NCBI GenBank assembly: GCA_027484145.1
Contig: JAIXUH010000013.1
Location: 434,001 to 498,000, forward strand
Length of the DNA: 64,000 nucleotides
Reading direction: 5' to 3'
Origin: Rhodobacter sp.
GTDB lineage: Bacteria; Pseudomonadota; Alphaproteobacteria; Rhodobacterales; Rhodobacteraceae
Part shown: positions 28,920 through 37,775 of the stretch, one piece after another
Position numbering within the stretch: the first letter of the stretch is position 1
Layout: each line of letters begins with the position of its first letter
Notes under the pieces: generated by a model
Database searches by the model: none
The model's input: only the letters and a program-made list of their open reading frames with translations
What the model was told of the DNA's origin: nothing
Made by a program: the position numbers and the translations under genes

Positions 28920-30114
28920 AGGCGACCTCCACCCGCCGCGCAATCGTCCGCAGCTCATCGATCGAGTATACAGCGGCATCGGTATAAAGTGGGGGTTCGC
29001 TCTCCCCTTTGCCCACCACGGTAATCCGTGTCTGGACCCCATCGCTGAGCAGGAAACCGGCAAGGCTTTCGGCGCGGCGCAGCGACAGATCAAGGTTATA
29101 GTTGCCATCGCCGACATCATCGGTGTGCCCGGTGATCACCAGTTGGCCAACGGCATTCGCCTTCAGAAATTCGCCCAGACGCAGCGCTTCACGCACGCCA
29201 GAGGCGTCAAGCTGGTCACTGTCAAAGCCAAAGCGGATGGGCAGGAACACGCTGTCCACCTTTTCCGCTGCCGCCGAGATCACGTTGTATTCCTGCGGCG
29301 CCGGTTGATAGGCAGGTTGCGCCGGGGCATTGGCATAGGGGTCGGCGGTCGGTTCGGGTGCGGCAGGCTGAACATAAGTGGTCACCGCTGAGTCTTCGGA
29401 CTGTGCAGTATAGGTGTCAGCGGCCGGTTGCGGCGGTTGGGCCACATAAGCATCGTTTGCGGGCTGCTGCGTCGCATATGTATCCGTGGTTTGTCCGGCT
29501 GCGGGTGCCGTTGCGACCTTTTCCACCGCAAGGCCGCGTGCTGCCATCGCCATGACGCCCGAGGCACCGCCACCACGCGTCACCGTGCTTTCCATGCTGC
29601 CGGCCAGCATCATGTTTTCCTGCGCCAGTGCCGAAAGCCGCTCGGCCACCGGCACCAGTTGTTCATTCTGAACGGTCTGCACCGGGTCGCCCAGTGTATC
29701 AAGGGCAGCGTTATACATCTTGGCGGCCTCGGCGCGATTGCCGCGTTTTGCGGCGATGTCACCGCGCACGGCCTGTACGGCCCAATGCACACCGGGGGCC
29801 TGCAGCACCAGTTCTTCAGCCCCGTCAACATCGCCGTTCGTCAGCAGACCCTGCGCCGCCCGCGCGATCAGGGCCGAGGTTTGCGACCGAGCGCCGCGCA
29901 GTTGGGCATCGTCACAACCCGCCGGAGCAACAGCCTGCCATGCTGCAAGGATCGCGGCAGAGTCGGTTCCACCCGACGCCACTTGCAGCGCCGTCAGAGC
30001 CGTTTCACAGGTGCTTTGTGCGGTTGCTGCCGCCGGAAGCCCGGCGAGCAGCGTTATCATTGCCATGCCTTGCCAAACCTGGCGCGGCAGGGGAAGTCGA
30101 GAACGTAGGGTCAT
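28909..30114 (-). CDS. OmpA-family (peptidoglycan-associated) protein
   Basis: Signal peptide; C-terminal FLKANAVGQLVITGHTDDVGDGNYNLDLSLRRAESLAGFLLSDGV. Confidence 0.9.
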   Translation of the reverse strand: MTLRSRLPLPRQVWQGMAMITLLAGLPAAATAQSTCETALTALQVASGGTDSAAILAAWQAVAPAGCDDAQLRGARSQTSALIARAAQGLLTNGDVDGAEELVLQAPGVHWAVQAVRGDIAAKRGNRAEAAKMYNAALDTLGDPVQTVQNEQLVPVAERLSALAQENMMLAGSMESTVTRGGGASGVMAMAARGLAVEKVATAPAAGQTTDTYATQQPANDAYVAQPPQPAADTYTAQSEDSAVTTYVQPAAPEPTADPYANAPAQPAYQPAPQEYNVISAAAEKVDSVFLPIRFGFDSDQLDASGVREALRLGEFLKANAVGQLVITGHTDDVGDGNYNLDLSLRRAESLAGFLLSDGVQTRITVVGKGESEPPLYTDAAVYSIDELRTIARRVEVAFGY

Positions 30115-30131
30115 TCCAGTCTTCCTTTGAT

Positions 30132-33100
30132 TTAATGCGATACGTTGAAAGTGACGGCATTGGTGGCGCTTTGGCCATTGTCCTTTGCCACCTGATCTGT
30201 CCGCTCAATCACCAGACCGCGCGACAGCGGCTGGAAACGTTCCTTTGCATAATCGACGGCGCCCTGCCCGCTGATCCGCTTGTCGCCAAGTCCGCCTTCG
30301 CGGCAGAAGGCCACCATCGTTTCACCCTTGCCGGGAGTGTCAAAGCGCAGTTGCAGACCCGATCCGGGGAAGGGAATGCGCCGCGTTTCACCAGCCTCAA
30401 GGAATACCGGGCCAAGCACTTCGGGCGGCAGTTCCTCGACCGTCTTGGTCTCTTCGACGTACAGCACCTGCAACTCACACTTGCGGTTGGCGCGCACATC
30501 GAATTCCAGCAGATCGTTGACCTTGACCTCAACCTTCGGCACCCAAAGTTCAAGGATCAGCGGATCGGCCGCCTTTACCGGGGGCTGATAGGGCGGCAGC
30601 GCGCTTTCCGGCTGCGGCACATAGGCGACCTGAGCCTGTGTGGCCTCATACTGCAGGGCCTCGGTCGCCTGCTGGTCATAGTTCGCAACAGGCTGCGGCT
30701 GATAGTCGTTCTGACCGGGCCGATAGGGGCGCAGGTCGGTCAGACGCGGCAGAAGGTCTGGCCAAACCGCCTCGATCTCGGACCGGCTGACATAGAGGCC
30801 GTCATCGACACGCTGCACCCACTGGTCAACCGTCTGCATCAGCAGCGGATCACCCATTTCGCGCATACGTTCGCGGAATTCTTCTTCGGTCAGGAAGAAG
30901 GTCCGCGCCACTTCGGCCAGATCAAGGTTGTCGAACTGAATGTCCGACAGATACGTCATGATCTCACCCCCGCCGGCCTTGGCCGGAGCCGCCATCGAAA
31001 CCTCCAGTCCGGCTGCGTTGGTTTCAGTGATTCCCAGCGTTTCCAGCGCGCGGCGGAAGGTTTCCGCATCCTTGGAGTAATACTCCTCCATCTCTTCGGC
31101 GGGGATATACATCTCCAGCAGCACCTCGCGCTGATCGCGGGTCAGGCGGTTGCTGGATTCGATGAAGCGGCGGATTTCATCGGTTTTGCGGATCATACCG
31201 TTTTCGTGGCAGTCAAAGCAGGACCGGCCATTCTCGATCTCGACGCCCTTGCCGATGGGCTTGTTGCGGTACGACACAATCGAGGTGGGGCCGACAAGCA
31301 AGCGTTCGCCTGCTGCGGTGGACAGGTAATAGCCCTGCAATCCGTTGGCGAGGCTGAAGATCATCTCGCCGCCGTCATGTTCGAAGGGTTCGGTGCCAGA
31401 TGGCAGCGGCATCGCTTCGGCCGGGCCATCGGGGTGCAAAAGCAGCGATTGCACGCCGTCACTGCCGGCAAAGTCATACGACTTCCAGTAGTAGCCACCG
31501 CGTGGCAGGTCCATCCGTTCCAGCATGCGGTTGTGGTCCGACACGCCTGATGTACCTTCGCCAAATCCGGCGCGGACAACTTCGCCTTGCTGGATCAGCG
31601 AATTCACATCGACACCCATCCGAACCTCAAGTTCCTTGATGTCGGCAGGCAGGCGCAGAAGCAGGTCATAGAACGGCGCTTCCGAGGCGACATGGGTGAA
31701 CCAGCTTGCCCCCAGAATTGGCACAGGCGCGCCGGTGCCATCCGCCAGAACCTTCAGCAGGCTGTCCGACGCTGGGTCCATCGCATAGGGGTAAAGGCGG
31801 GCCAGATCCCTCCAGCCTTCTTCGGTAAAGCCAGCCTCGACCGACCCTTGGGTAAAGGCGCCGGTCGACAGAGAGGCCCAGTCGTCAAGCGTCCAGCCAT
31901 AGTCGCGGATATCAACCCGGACCAGAGCGCCATCTGTGCCAGCCACAGGTGTGACCTTGGCCAAGGTTGCCGCGCGGCTGACCGAGTTGATGAACTTGTT
32001 CAGGCCCGCGTGCAGAAATGCCATCGGGTTTGCCCGCATTCCGGTCTGCGTGCAGTCAACTTCCGGAATTTCGGTATCGGCAAAGCTGAAATAGCGGATG
32101 AAGGCGCGGTCGCGTTCCTCTTGCGCCTGCAAGTCACCCACCGCTGCCAGCATGATCTGGTTGAAGTCGCCCCCCACGAACCGAGGGATTGCCACTTCGG
32201 GGCGGGGCAAGACCACTTCGGCGGCAGCCGTAGCCGTGGCCGCAGGGGCGGCGGGGGCGGCAGCCTCAACCGGGGCGGCGGCCTTGGCCTTTTCCACCTC
32301 GCCCAAAGCCACGATCCATGCCTTGATCGAGTCCAATTCCGCCGTCGTCAGCTTTGCGCCAAGGGGCATGCGGTTCAGCGCAATCGAGGCATAAAGCGGC
32401 GACTTGTCCGGATCGCCCGGAATAACGTGTGTGGTCTGCACCGCCATATCGCCAATGTCATGCATCGGGAAGGTGCGGTCGTTGCGTTGACCGGGGCCAT
32501 GGCAGGTGCGGCACTTGTCGTCCATCACCAGATCGGCGGCACGCTCAATCTCGGCCGGCACGCCAGCCACAGCCGCAGGTGCTGCAGGCGCCGGTTCCGG
32601 CGTGGCGACAGCTTCCAAAACTGGGGCAGCCGCCGGGGGTTCGCAGGCGGCGGCAACAATCTGCATCAGGCCTTCGGAGGCGGTCTGCTTGCCAATTTCG
32701 ACCGGGTCGATCTTGGCCACAGTCGCCACTACATCAGCGGCGGGTGCTGCATCTGTCGTGGTGGCAGGCGCATCGGCGACGGTTGTCACTTCGGCCTGCA
32801 CCAGTTGCACCGGTGCCTGCGGCAGGGTGGCCACATCGATCGGCTTGCCACTCAGATAGGCAAAGATCGCAGCACGGTCCTCAAGGCTCAGCTTTGCCGT
32901 TTGTTCCGCAACGCGGCGCATCGATCCGGCGGCCAAGGCCTTGCCGTTCAGCTTTTTGCCTTCGGCAAGGGTGCCGATGATAAACGCCTCGGGCCCGACC
33001 TTTTCCAGCCGCGCGGCCGAGATGTCGGGTGAATAGTCACCGAAAAAGCCCATAAATCCGGTGTAGGCATTGGCCGTGTCCAGATCAAAGCCGTCACGCG

Positions 33101-33716
33101 GCGTATGGCATTCGGCACAGTGGCCCAGCGCCTCGACCAGATACTGGCCGCGGGCCAATTGCGGGTCTGTTGGCGGGGTCAGCGCGGGACGCTCGACGTT
33201 CAGCAGCACGAGTGCCGAATGGCTGAATACGTTCACCTCATTCTCTTTCGAGGGGAGGTCACTGGTTTCCATCGTTTTCAGGTAGGCGCGCAGATCAAGG
33301 GCATCTTCCGGCTTCATCCGGGCATAGGCCGGAAACGGGAAGAAGGCACCATAATAGGGTTCACCTTCGGGCGACACGCCGCGCATCAGGGCGTTCAGGA
33401 ACTGGGCATCGGTCCAGCTACCAATACCCGCCACAGGATCATGCGTGATGTTGGGCGCGTAGACCTTGCCGAGGCGGTTTTCAAACACCCGCCCCCCGGC
33501 AAGGATCATCATCTCGCCCTCAATCGAGTGGCACGTGGCACATCCGGCGGCGTTATAGACCACCTCGCCATGCGCCGCGTCAGGTTTGTAGCTGTCGAAC
33601 TGCCCTTCCGTAAACTCCGGAAGCTCTGCCATGGCCGGGGTCGAAAACAGGGCCAGTGCGAGGATGCCGATGCTTGTCTTCAGTCGAATTGCCGTGATTG
33701 CCATGATGTTCTCCAT
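30132..33716 (-). CDS. Large exported multi-heme c-type cytochrome (four CXXCH) with C-terminal DUF4384-like domain
   Basis: 1194 aa, signal peptide; CATCH (33528-33542), CAECH (33105-33119), CRTCH (32499-32513), CFDCH (31206-31220); C-terminal LELWVPKVEVKVNDLLEFDVRANRKCELQVLYV. Confidence 0.88.
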   Translation of the reverse strand: MENIMAITAIRLKTSIGILALALFSTPAMAELPEFTEGQFDSYKPDAAHGEVVYNAAGCATCHSIEGEMMILAGGRVFENRLGKVYAPNITHDPVAGIGSWTDAQFLNALMRGVSPEGEPYYGAFFPFPAYARMKPEDALDLRAYLKTMETSDLPSKENEVNVFSHSALVLLNVERPALTPPTDPQLARGQYLVEALGHCAECHTPRDGFDLDTANAYTGFMGFFGDYSPDISAARLEKVGPEAFIIGTLAEGKKLNGKALAAGSMRRVAEQTAKLSLEDRAAIFAYLSGKPIDVATLPQAPVQLVQAEVTTVADAPATTTDAAPAADVVATVAKIDPVEIGKQTASEGLMQIVAAACEPPAAAPVLEAVATPEPAPAAPAAVAGVPAEIERAADLVMDDKCRTCHGPGQRNDRTFPMHDIGDMAVQTTHVIPGDPDKSPLYASIALNRMPLGAKLTTAELDSIKAWIVALGEVEKAKAAAPVEAAAPAAPAATATAAAEVVLPRPEVAIPRFVGGDFNQIMLAAVGDLQAQEERDRAFIRYFSFADTEIPEVDCTQTGMRANPMAFLHAGLNKFINSVSRAATLAKVTPVAGTDGALVRVDIRDYGWTLDDWASLSTGAFTQGSVEAGFTEEGWRDLARLYPYAMDPASDSLLKVLADGTGAPVPILGASWFTHVASEAPFYDLLLRLPADIKELEVRMGVDVNSLIQQGEVVRAGFGEGTSGVSDHNRMLERMDLPRGGYYWKSYDFAGSDGVQSLLLHPDGPAEAMPLPSGTEPFEHDGGEMIFSLANGLQGYYLSTAAGERLLVGPTSIVSYRNKPIGKGVEIENGRSCFDCHENGMIRKTDEIRRFIESSNRLTRDQREVLLEMYIPAEEMEEYYSKDAETFRRALETLGITETNAAGLEVSMAAPAKAGGGEIMTYLSDIQFDNLDLAEVARTFFLTEEEFRERMREMGDPLLMQTVDQWVQRVDDGLYVSRSEIEAVWPDLLPRLTDLRPYRPGQNDYQPQPVANYDQQATEALQYEATQAQVAYVPQPESALPPYQPPVKAADPLILELWVPKVEVKVNDLLEFDVRANRKCELQVLYVEETKTVEELPPEVLGPVFLEAGETRRIPFPGSGLQLRFDTPGKGETMVAFCREGGLGDKRISGQGAVDYAKERFQPLSRGLVIERTDQVAKDNGQSATNAVTFNVSH

Positions 33717-33727
33717 GACGTGTAATC

Positions 33728-35098
33728 TTATCTGAATTCAAAACGTTCGAAGTGGATGGCGCGGGGCACCTTGCCCGACGCCTTTAGGTCTTTGACAAGG
33801 CCTTCGCGCATGGGCGCCGGGCCGCAGAACCAGAAGCTTGCCTGCGCGATCTCGAACGGCAGGTAACTGACCAGTTTTGCCGCATCAAAGCGGCCGTCTG
33901 TGTCACTGCAATGAAGCTTCAGGGTAAATCCTGGCACCCGTTCGGCCGCGGCGCGCAAGCGGTCCAGCGCCACGCCTTCGGCCTCATTGCGGATACAATA
34001 GATCATGCAGATCTGCTCGGCGTCGCCCGGCTTCAGGTGGTCAGCCCAGGCGATGAATGGCGTCACGCCGATGCCCGCAGCCACCCACACCTGTTTGGGT
34101 CCACCGCGGTGATGATGAAACCGCCCATAGCCCCCTTCGACCTTTGCCGTGTCGCCCACCGAAAGCGCGTCGCGCAGGTGGCGCGTGTAATCGCCCAGCC
34201 CCCGGATCGAGAACTGTATCCCCCCGTTGGGCCGCACCTGCGACACAGTAAAGGGATGCGGCTCGCCCAGACCCTTGGCCGAGAATTTGACGAAAGCGAA
34301 ACTGCCGGGGCGGACTGACACGCCGCGCCCTGCGGGTTCCAGATCGACAATCGTCGCAGCAGGGTGCTTGGTGACGGCCGTTACCTTGTAGGCGCGGCGG
34401 CGCACCAGAAACCCGAACTGCGACCACAAGAACGCCGCCGCCCCGACCGCAGCCGCGCCGTTCAAGTAATAGGCCAGCAGCGCATTGTTATCGAACGGCG
34501 CCTTGACGAAGAACTGGTGAAACGCAATGCCAAGAAACACAACGCCCAGCAGGCGGTGACTTTGTCGCCAAATTCCATAGGGGATTTCCCATGTGATCTT
34601 GGGCATCTTCGGCACCCGTTTGAAAAAGCTGATCAGAACAAGAAAGACCATCAGGTAAAACGAAATTTCGGCCACTTGGATGGCAAGCTCGCTGATCGCG
34701 GCCATCACCTGCAGCCCATCTGTGGCGATCTTGATCTGCTGGTGCAGGAACGCGCAAGTCAGGATCAGCATACCCAGCCACTTGTGGACCCAGTAAACCT
34801 GATCAAGGCCATCGAACATGGCATCGATTCCGGGCAGGCGTGCGGCCATCACAAGATTGATTGCCATCAGGGTGAACGCGGTGGCCCCAAGCGCAATCAC
34901 GGGCCAGGTGGTTCCGGGCAAATGGCCCGCTGCGGCAAAGGCGAGTGCCACGGGCAGTAAAATACCAACGATGATGACCAAGATCTTGCCAAGCAAAGGA
35001 AGCGTCCCATCAAAAGAATCTGACCGCTCCAGCAATCGTGAACGGCAGGTGTAGCTTAGTGAAGGAAAGCGGATTCCCGCAAAGCCTTTTTGTTGCAT
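33728..35098 (-). CDS. Ferric-reductase/NOX-like transmembrane flavocytochrome (TM heme domain + FAD/NAD module); start uncertain
   Basis: TM region with VHKWLGMLILTCAFLHQQ and RQSHRLLGVVFLGIAFHQF; FAD HPFTVSQ; NAD VAAGIGVTPFIAW; C-terminal SFWFCGPAPMREGLVKDL. Track start 35530 adds an unsupported N-terminus; ATG 35098 or a nearby TTG is more likely. Confidence 0.85.
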   Translation of the reverse strand: MQQKGFAGIRFPSLSYTCRSRLLERSDSFDGTLPLLGKILVIIVGILLPVALAFAAAGHLPGTTWPVIALGATAFTLMAINLVMAARLPGIDAMFDGLDQVYWVHKWLGMLILTCAFLHQQIKIATDGLQVMAAISELAIQVAEISFYLMVFLVLISFFKRVPKMPKITWEIPYGIWRQSHRLLGVVFLGIAFHQFFVKAPFDNNALLAYYLNGAAAVGAAAFLWSQFGFLVRRRAYKVTAVTKHPAATIVDLEPAGRGVSVRPGSFAFVKFSAKGLGEPHPFTVSQVRPNGGIQFSIRGLGDYTRHLRDALSVGDTAKVEGGYGRFHHHRGGPKQVWVAAGIGVTPFIAWADHLKPGDAEQICMIYCIRNEAEGVALDRLRAAAERVPGFTLKLHCSDTDGRFDAAKLVSYLPFEIAQASFWFCGPAPMREGLVKDLKASGKVPRAIHFERFEFR

Positions 35099-35155
35099 GA
35101 GGGAAAGCGTGTTCCATAGGTAACCGGGTTTGCGCGCGGCTGAAATTCGTATTGA

Positions 35156-35170
35156 ATAACAGTCTGTTAT
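35156..35170. promoter_or_regulatory. Perfect 15-bp palindrome, candidate operator upstream of the flavocytochrome-cytochrome-caspase operon
   Basis: ATAACAG-T-CTGTTAT in the roughly 330-bp gap between 35098 (minus) and the small ORF at 35432 (plus). Confidence 0.5.
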
Positions 35171-35431
35171 GATGTTTCGCAGGACAAAATGTCTGGGCTC
35201 TGGGGCCGGAAGGATTGTTTTCTCGGTGCGAATCTGTGTTCGGGCTGCTGAAAACCGGGCCGAAACTGTAGACGTTGAACAACAACTTCGCCCTTCGGCA
35301 TCCCCTCGCAGGGGGTCCGCCGACGGCGAGGTCAAGACCGAAAAGCGGCTTTGGCATGCGGCATCGGGATTGGTCGTTGCGCCAAAGGGGCTATGGGTGC
35401 ATCCTTTGCACGTCACGAGTAAGGGTTTGCG

Positions 35432-35575
35432 ATGTTGGATGCCGATCAGATCGACGCGTTCCGGGATATGTGCGTCCCTGACCCTGCCAAGGTGCTGCCT
35501 GTGGTGAATCCCGCAAAACGTGCCGCACAACCGAAGCCGGCCGCCGCAGTAACGACCCCGGTCCGCACAGCCTGA
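35432..35575 (+). CDS. Possible small ORF (47 aa), not in the supplied track
   Basis: SD-like AAGGG then ATG: MLDADQIDAFRDMCVPDPAKVLPVVNPAKRAAQPKPAAAVTTPVRTA, ending 3 bp before the convergent kinase stop. Confidence 0.4.
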   Translation: MLDADQIDAFRDMCVPDPAKVLPVVNPAKRAAQPKPAAAVTTPVRTA

Positions 35576-35578
35576 CGC

Positions 35579-37027
35579 TCAGCCCTCTTGGCGCTGGTCT
35601 TCTGAAGGGGCGATTTCGGGTTCTGCCACAACGCCGTGTTGCGGCAACCGGATCACGCTGACGCTACAGGGTGCTTCGGCAACGACATGGCTGGACACAG
35701 AGCCAAGATAGCGCCGAGTGGCCGAATGGCTGCGCGCGCCCATCATCACATGGTCGACGTGGTTCTTTTGCACATAGTCGATGATGGCCTGCCCGGGATC
35801 GGGCCCTTCCAGAACGGTAAAGGTCAAGCGGTCTTCGGGCAGTTGCAATGACGCGGCCCAATCGCGCAACGCCAGAAGTCGCGATACATGCAGGTGTTCG
35901 CCGTTGTCGTCGGTGGTTTGGTCAATGCCCATACGGGCGGTCTTAATCACGTTCACACAGGCCACGCGCGCATCGGGCTGAATCACCAGCATCTGCTTGG
36001 TCGACAGCAACAGGTGCTGGCCCAGTGCTTCCATATCCGGCGCAAGGTCGACTGCCACCATAAGAACGGGTGCCTTGCTGATCTGGGCACCGGTGCTGGG
36101 AGGGCTGGCAAAACCGCGCACCTTTCGCATCACGCGCCATCGCCGGAACACCACCATGGCGCCGTCCCGCGCGGTGCGCTGGGCGCGTGCGGTCAGACGC
36201 ACCTGACGCGGGTGTTGCAGATCGAACATCATCTGCGCCGCCGACTGATAGCGGTCTTTGGGGTCAACCTCCAATGCGCGCAACACAATTTCCTGCATCC
36301 ATTCGGGGATGGTGCGGTCAAGGCCACGTGGCGGCACAGGATCACGCCACAGGCGTTTGCGCACGGCAGTGAGTTTTTCCGGCTGTCCGAACGGCAGTTT
36401 TCCGGTCAGCAATTCGTACAGGATTGCGCCAAGGGCAAAGATGTCGCTGCGCAAATCGCCCCGCTGCCGCAGGAACTGTTCCGGCGCGATATAGGGAAAC
36501 GTGCCCATCGGAATGGTAAACTCTTCATCCAGCAGGTCGGGCAAGTGGTCATGCCGTGACAGGCCAAAATCGATGCAAACCATCTTGCCGTTTTCGCGCT
36601 GCAGGAAATTGGCAGGCTTCAGGTCAAGGTGGATGACGTGCTGCTTGTGCAACTCATGCACCGCTTCGGCCATGCGGGCGGCAATCTCAACCGCTTCGGA
36701 CACCGGGCGCGGTGCGGTTGAAAACAGCGTCAGCAGCGAAGGCCCCGAAATGCGTTCGGTCACGATATAGGGCATTTCCGAAAAGTCGCCGATCGCGATC
36801 AGGCGCGGAACATGCGGGCCGGACAGGCGTGGCATGATCATCTGTTCCACTTCGAACCCCACGATTGTTGGGGCATCATAACCATCAAGAAGCGTGGGCA
36901 CCTTCATGATCAAGGGATGCGTGTGGTCGGGGTGGTTCACATCCCAGATTGTGGCAAAACCACCTTTGTGGAGGCACTCGCCCAAGGTAAAACCGTCAAT
37001 CTCCAGACCTGGCCGCGGGCGGTGCAT
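35579..37027 (-). CDS. Serine/threonine protein kinase fused to a C-terminal universal stress protein (Usp) domain
   Basis: HKGGFATIWDV, VIHLDLKPANF, VCIDFGLSRHD, GTFPYIAPEQF, DLRSDIFALGAILYELLTG; C-terminal VLMVAVDLAPDMEAL...VDHVMMGARSHSATRRYLGSVSSHVVAEAPCSVSVIR. Confidence 0.9.
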   Translation of the reverse strand: MHRPRPGLEIDGFTLGECLHKGGFATIWDVNHPDHTHPLIMKVPTLLDGYDAPTIVGFEVEQMIMPRLSGPHVPRLIAIGDFSEMPYIVTERISGPSLLTLFSTAPRPVSEAVEIAARMAEAVHELHKQHVIHLDLKPANFLQRENGKMVCIDFGLSRHDHLPDLLDEEFTIPMGTFPYIAPEQFLRQRGDLRSDIFALGAILYELLTGKLPFGQPEKLTAVRKRLWRDPVPPRGLDRTIPEWMQEIVLRALEVDPKDRYQSAAQMMFDLQHPRQVRLTARAQRTARDGAMVVFRRWRVMRKVRGFASPPSTGAQISKAPVLMVAVDLAPDMEALGQHLLLSTKQMLVIQPDARVACVNVIKTARMGIDQTTDDNGEHLHVSRLLALRDWAASLQLPEDRLTFTVLEGPDPGQAIIDYVQKNHVDHVMMGARSHSATRRYLGSVSSHVVAEAPCSVSVIRLPQHGVVAEPEIAPSEDQRQEG

Positions 37028-37034
37028 GGTCGTC

Positions 37035-37775
37035 TTACGCTCCTGTATTCAGACGTATCGCCAAAGACTCGGGCAGGCCCAGCCGCCGAATCTTGCTGAC
37101 CGTGGCCGACACGTCATAGGCGATGCGGCGAAAGGTCAGTTCGTTCGTGTCGGTGTCTAGGATGGCATAGGCCGCCTGCGGCTCCCCATCTCGTGGCTGA
37201 CCGACCGAGCCGATGACCGCAAGCCAGCGCCGCGTGCGGATCAGCGGGATCGCCATGCCGGGGGGAATGCGCTGTTGCTTGATACGACCGCCCAGATCCT
37301 CACTGAACAGCGTCGGAACATGGCAATGGCCGCAAAAGATCAGCCGCGCCTTGCTGACCTCGAAAGACCCGATGGCACGGGTTTCGCTGGAGACATAATT
37401 CCAGTCGGCGGGATCATTGGCACTGGCATGGACGAACAAGATGTCATCCAGCTGCTTTGTCAGCGGAAGGCGATCCAGAAATTCGCGCTGCTCATCGGAC
37501 AGGATGGGCCGCGTCCAGTTGACGATGCGGCGCGCAGTAATGTTCAGCGACTCGGCCGGGTTGGCGATGGCGCTGTCATGGTTGCCCTTGATGCACCATG
37601 CGCCGGCGGCCACCAGTTCCATCGCGCGGTCCACGCACCACTCGGGATCAGGGCCATAACCGACGATGTCACCCAGCAGGGCATAGCGATCAATACCACG
37701 GTCGGACAGGTCGGTCAGAACGGACTGGAACGCCTCGCGGTTGGCATGGATGTCCGTTAGGATGGCTATACGCAT
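37035..37775 (-). CDS. Metallophosphoesterase (calcineurin-like)
   Basis: MRIAILTDIHANREAFQSVL, LLGDIVGYGPDPEWCV, CIKGNHDSAI, FCGHCHVP. Start 37775 preferred over track 37874. Confidence 0.9.
   Translation of the reverse strand: MRIAILTDIHANREAFQSVLTDLSDRGIDRYALLGDIVGYGPDPEWCVDRAMELVAAGAWCIKGNHDSAIANPAESLNITARRIVNWTRPILSDEQREFLDRLPLTKQLDDILFVHASANDPADWNYVSSETRAIGSFEVSKARLIFCGHCHVPTLFSEDLGGRIKQQRIPPGMAIPLIRTRRWLAVIGSVGQPRDGEPQAAYAILDTDTNELTFRRIAYDVSATVSKIRRLGLPESLAIRLNTGA

Noticed and set aside
29628-31550. Long plus-strand ORF (640 aa)
   Set aside because: Antisense to the OmpA and cytochrome genes, which have clear family motifs; no recognisable domain in this ORF.
31587-33032. Plus-strand ORF (481 aa)
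   Set aside because: Antisense to the cytochrome with CXXCH motifs; composition artefact.
33728-35530. 600-aa ORF start for the flavocytochrome
   Set aside because: Residues before the MQQKGF/LLERSDSF region show no protein-like pattern and cover a likely promoter region with a palindrome.
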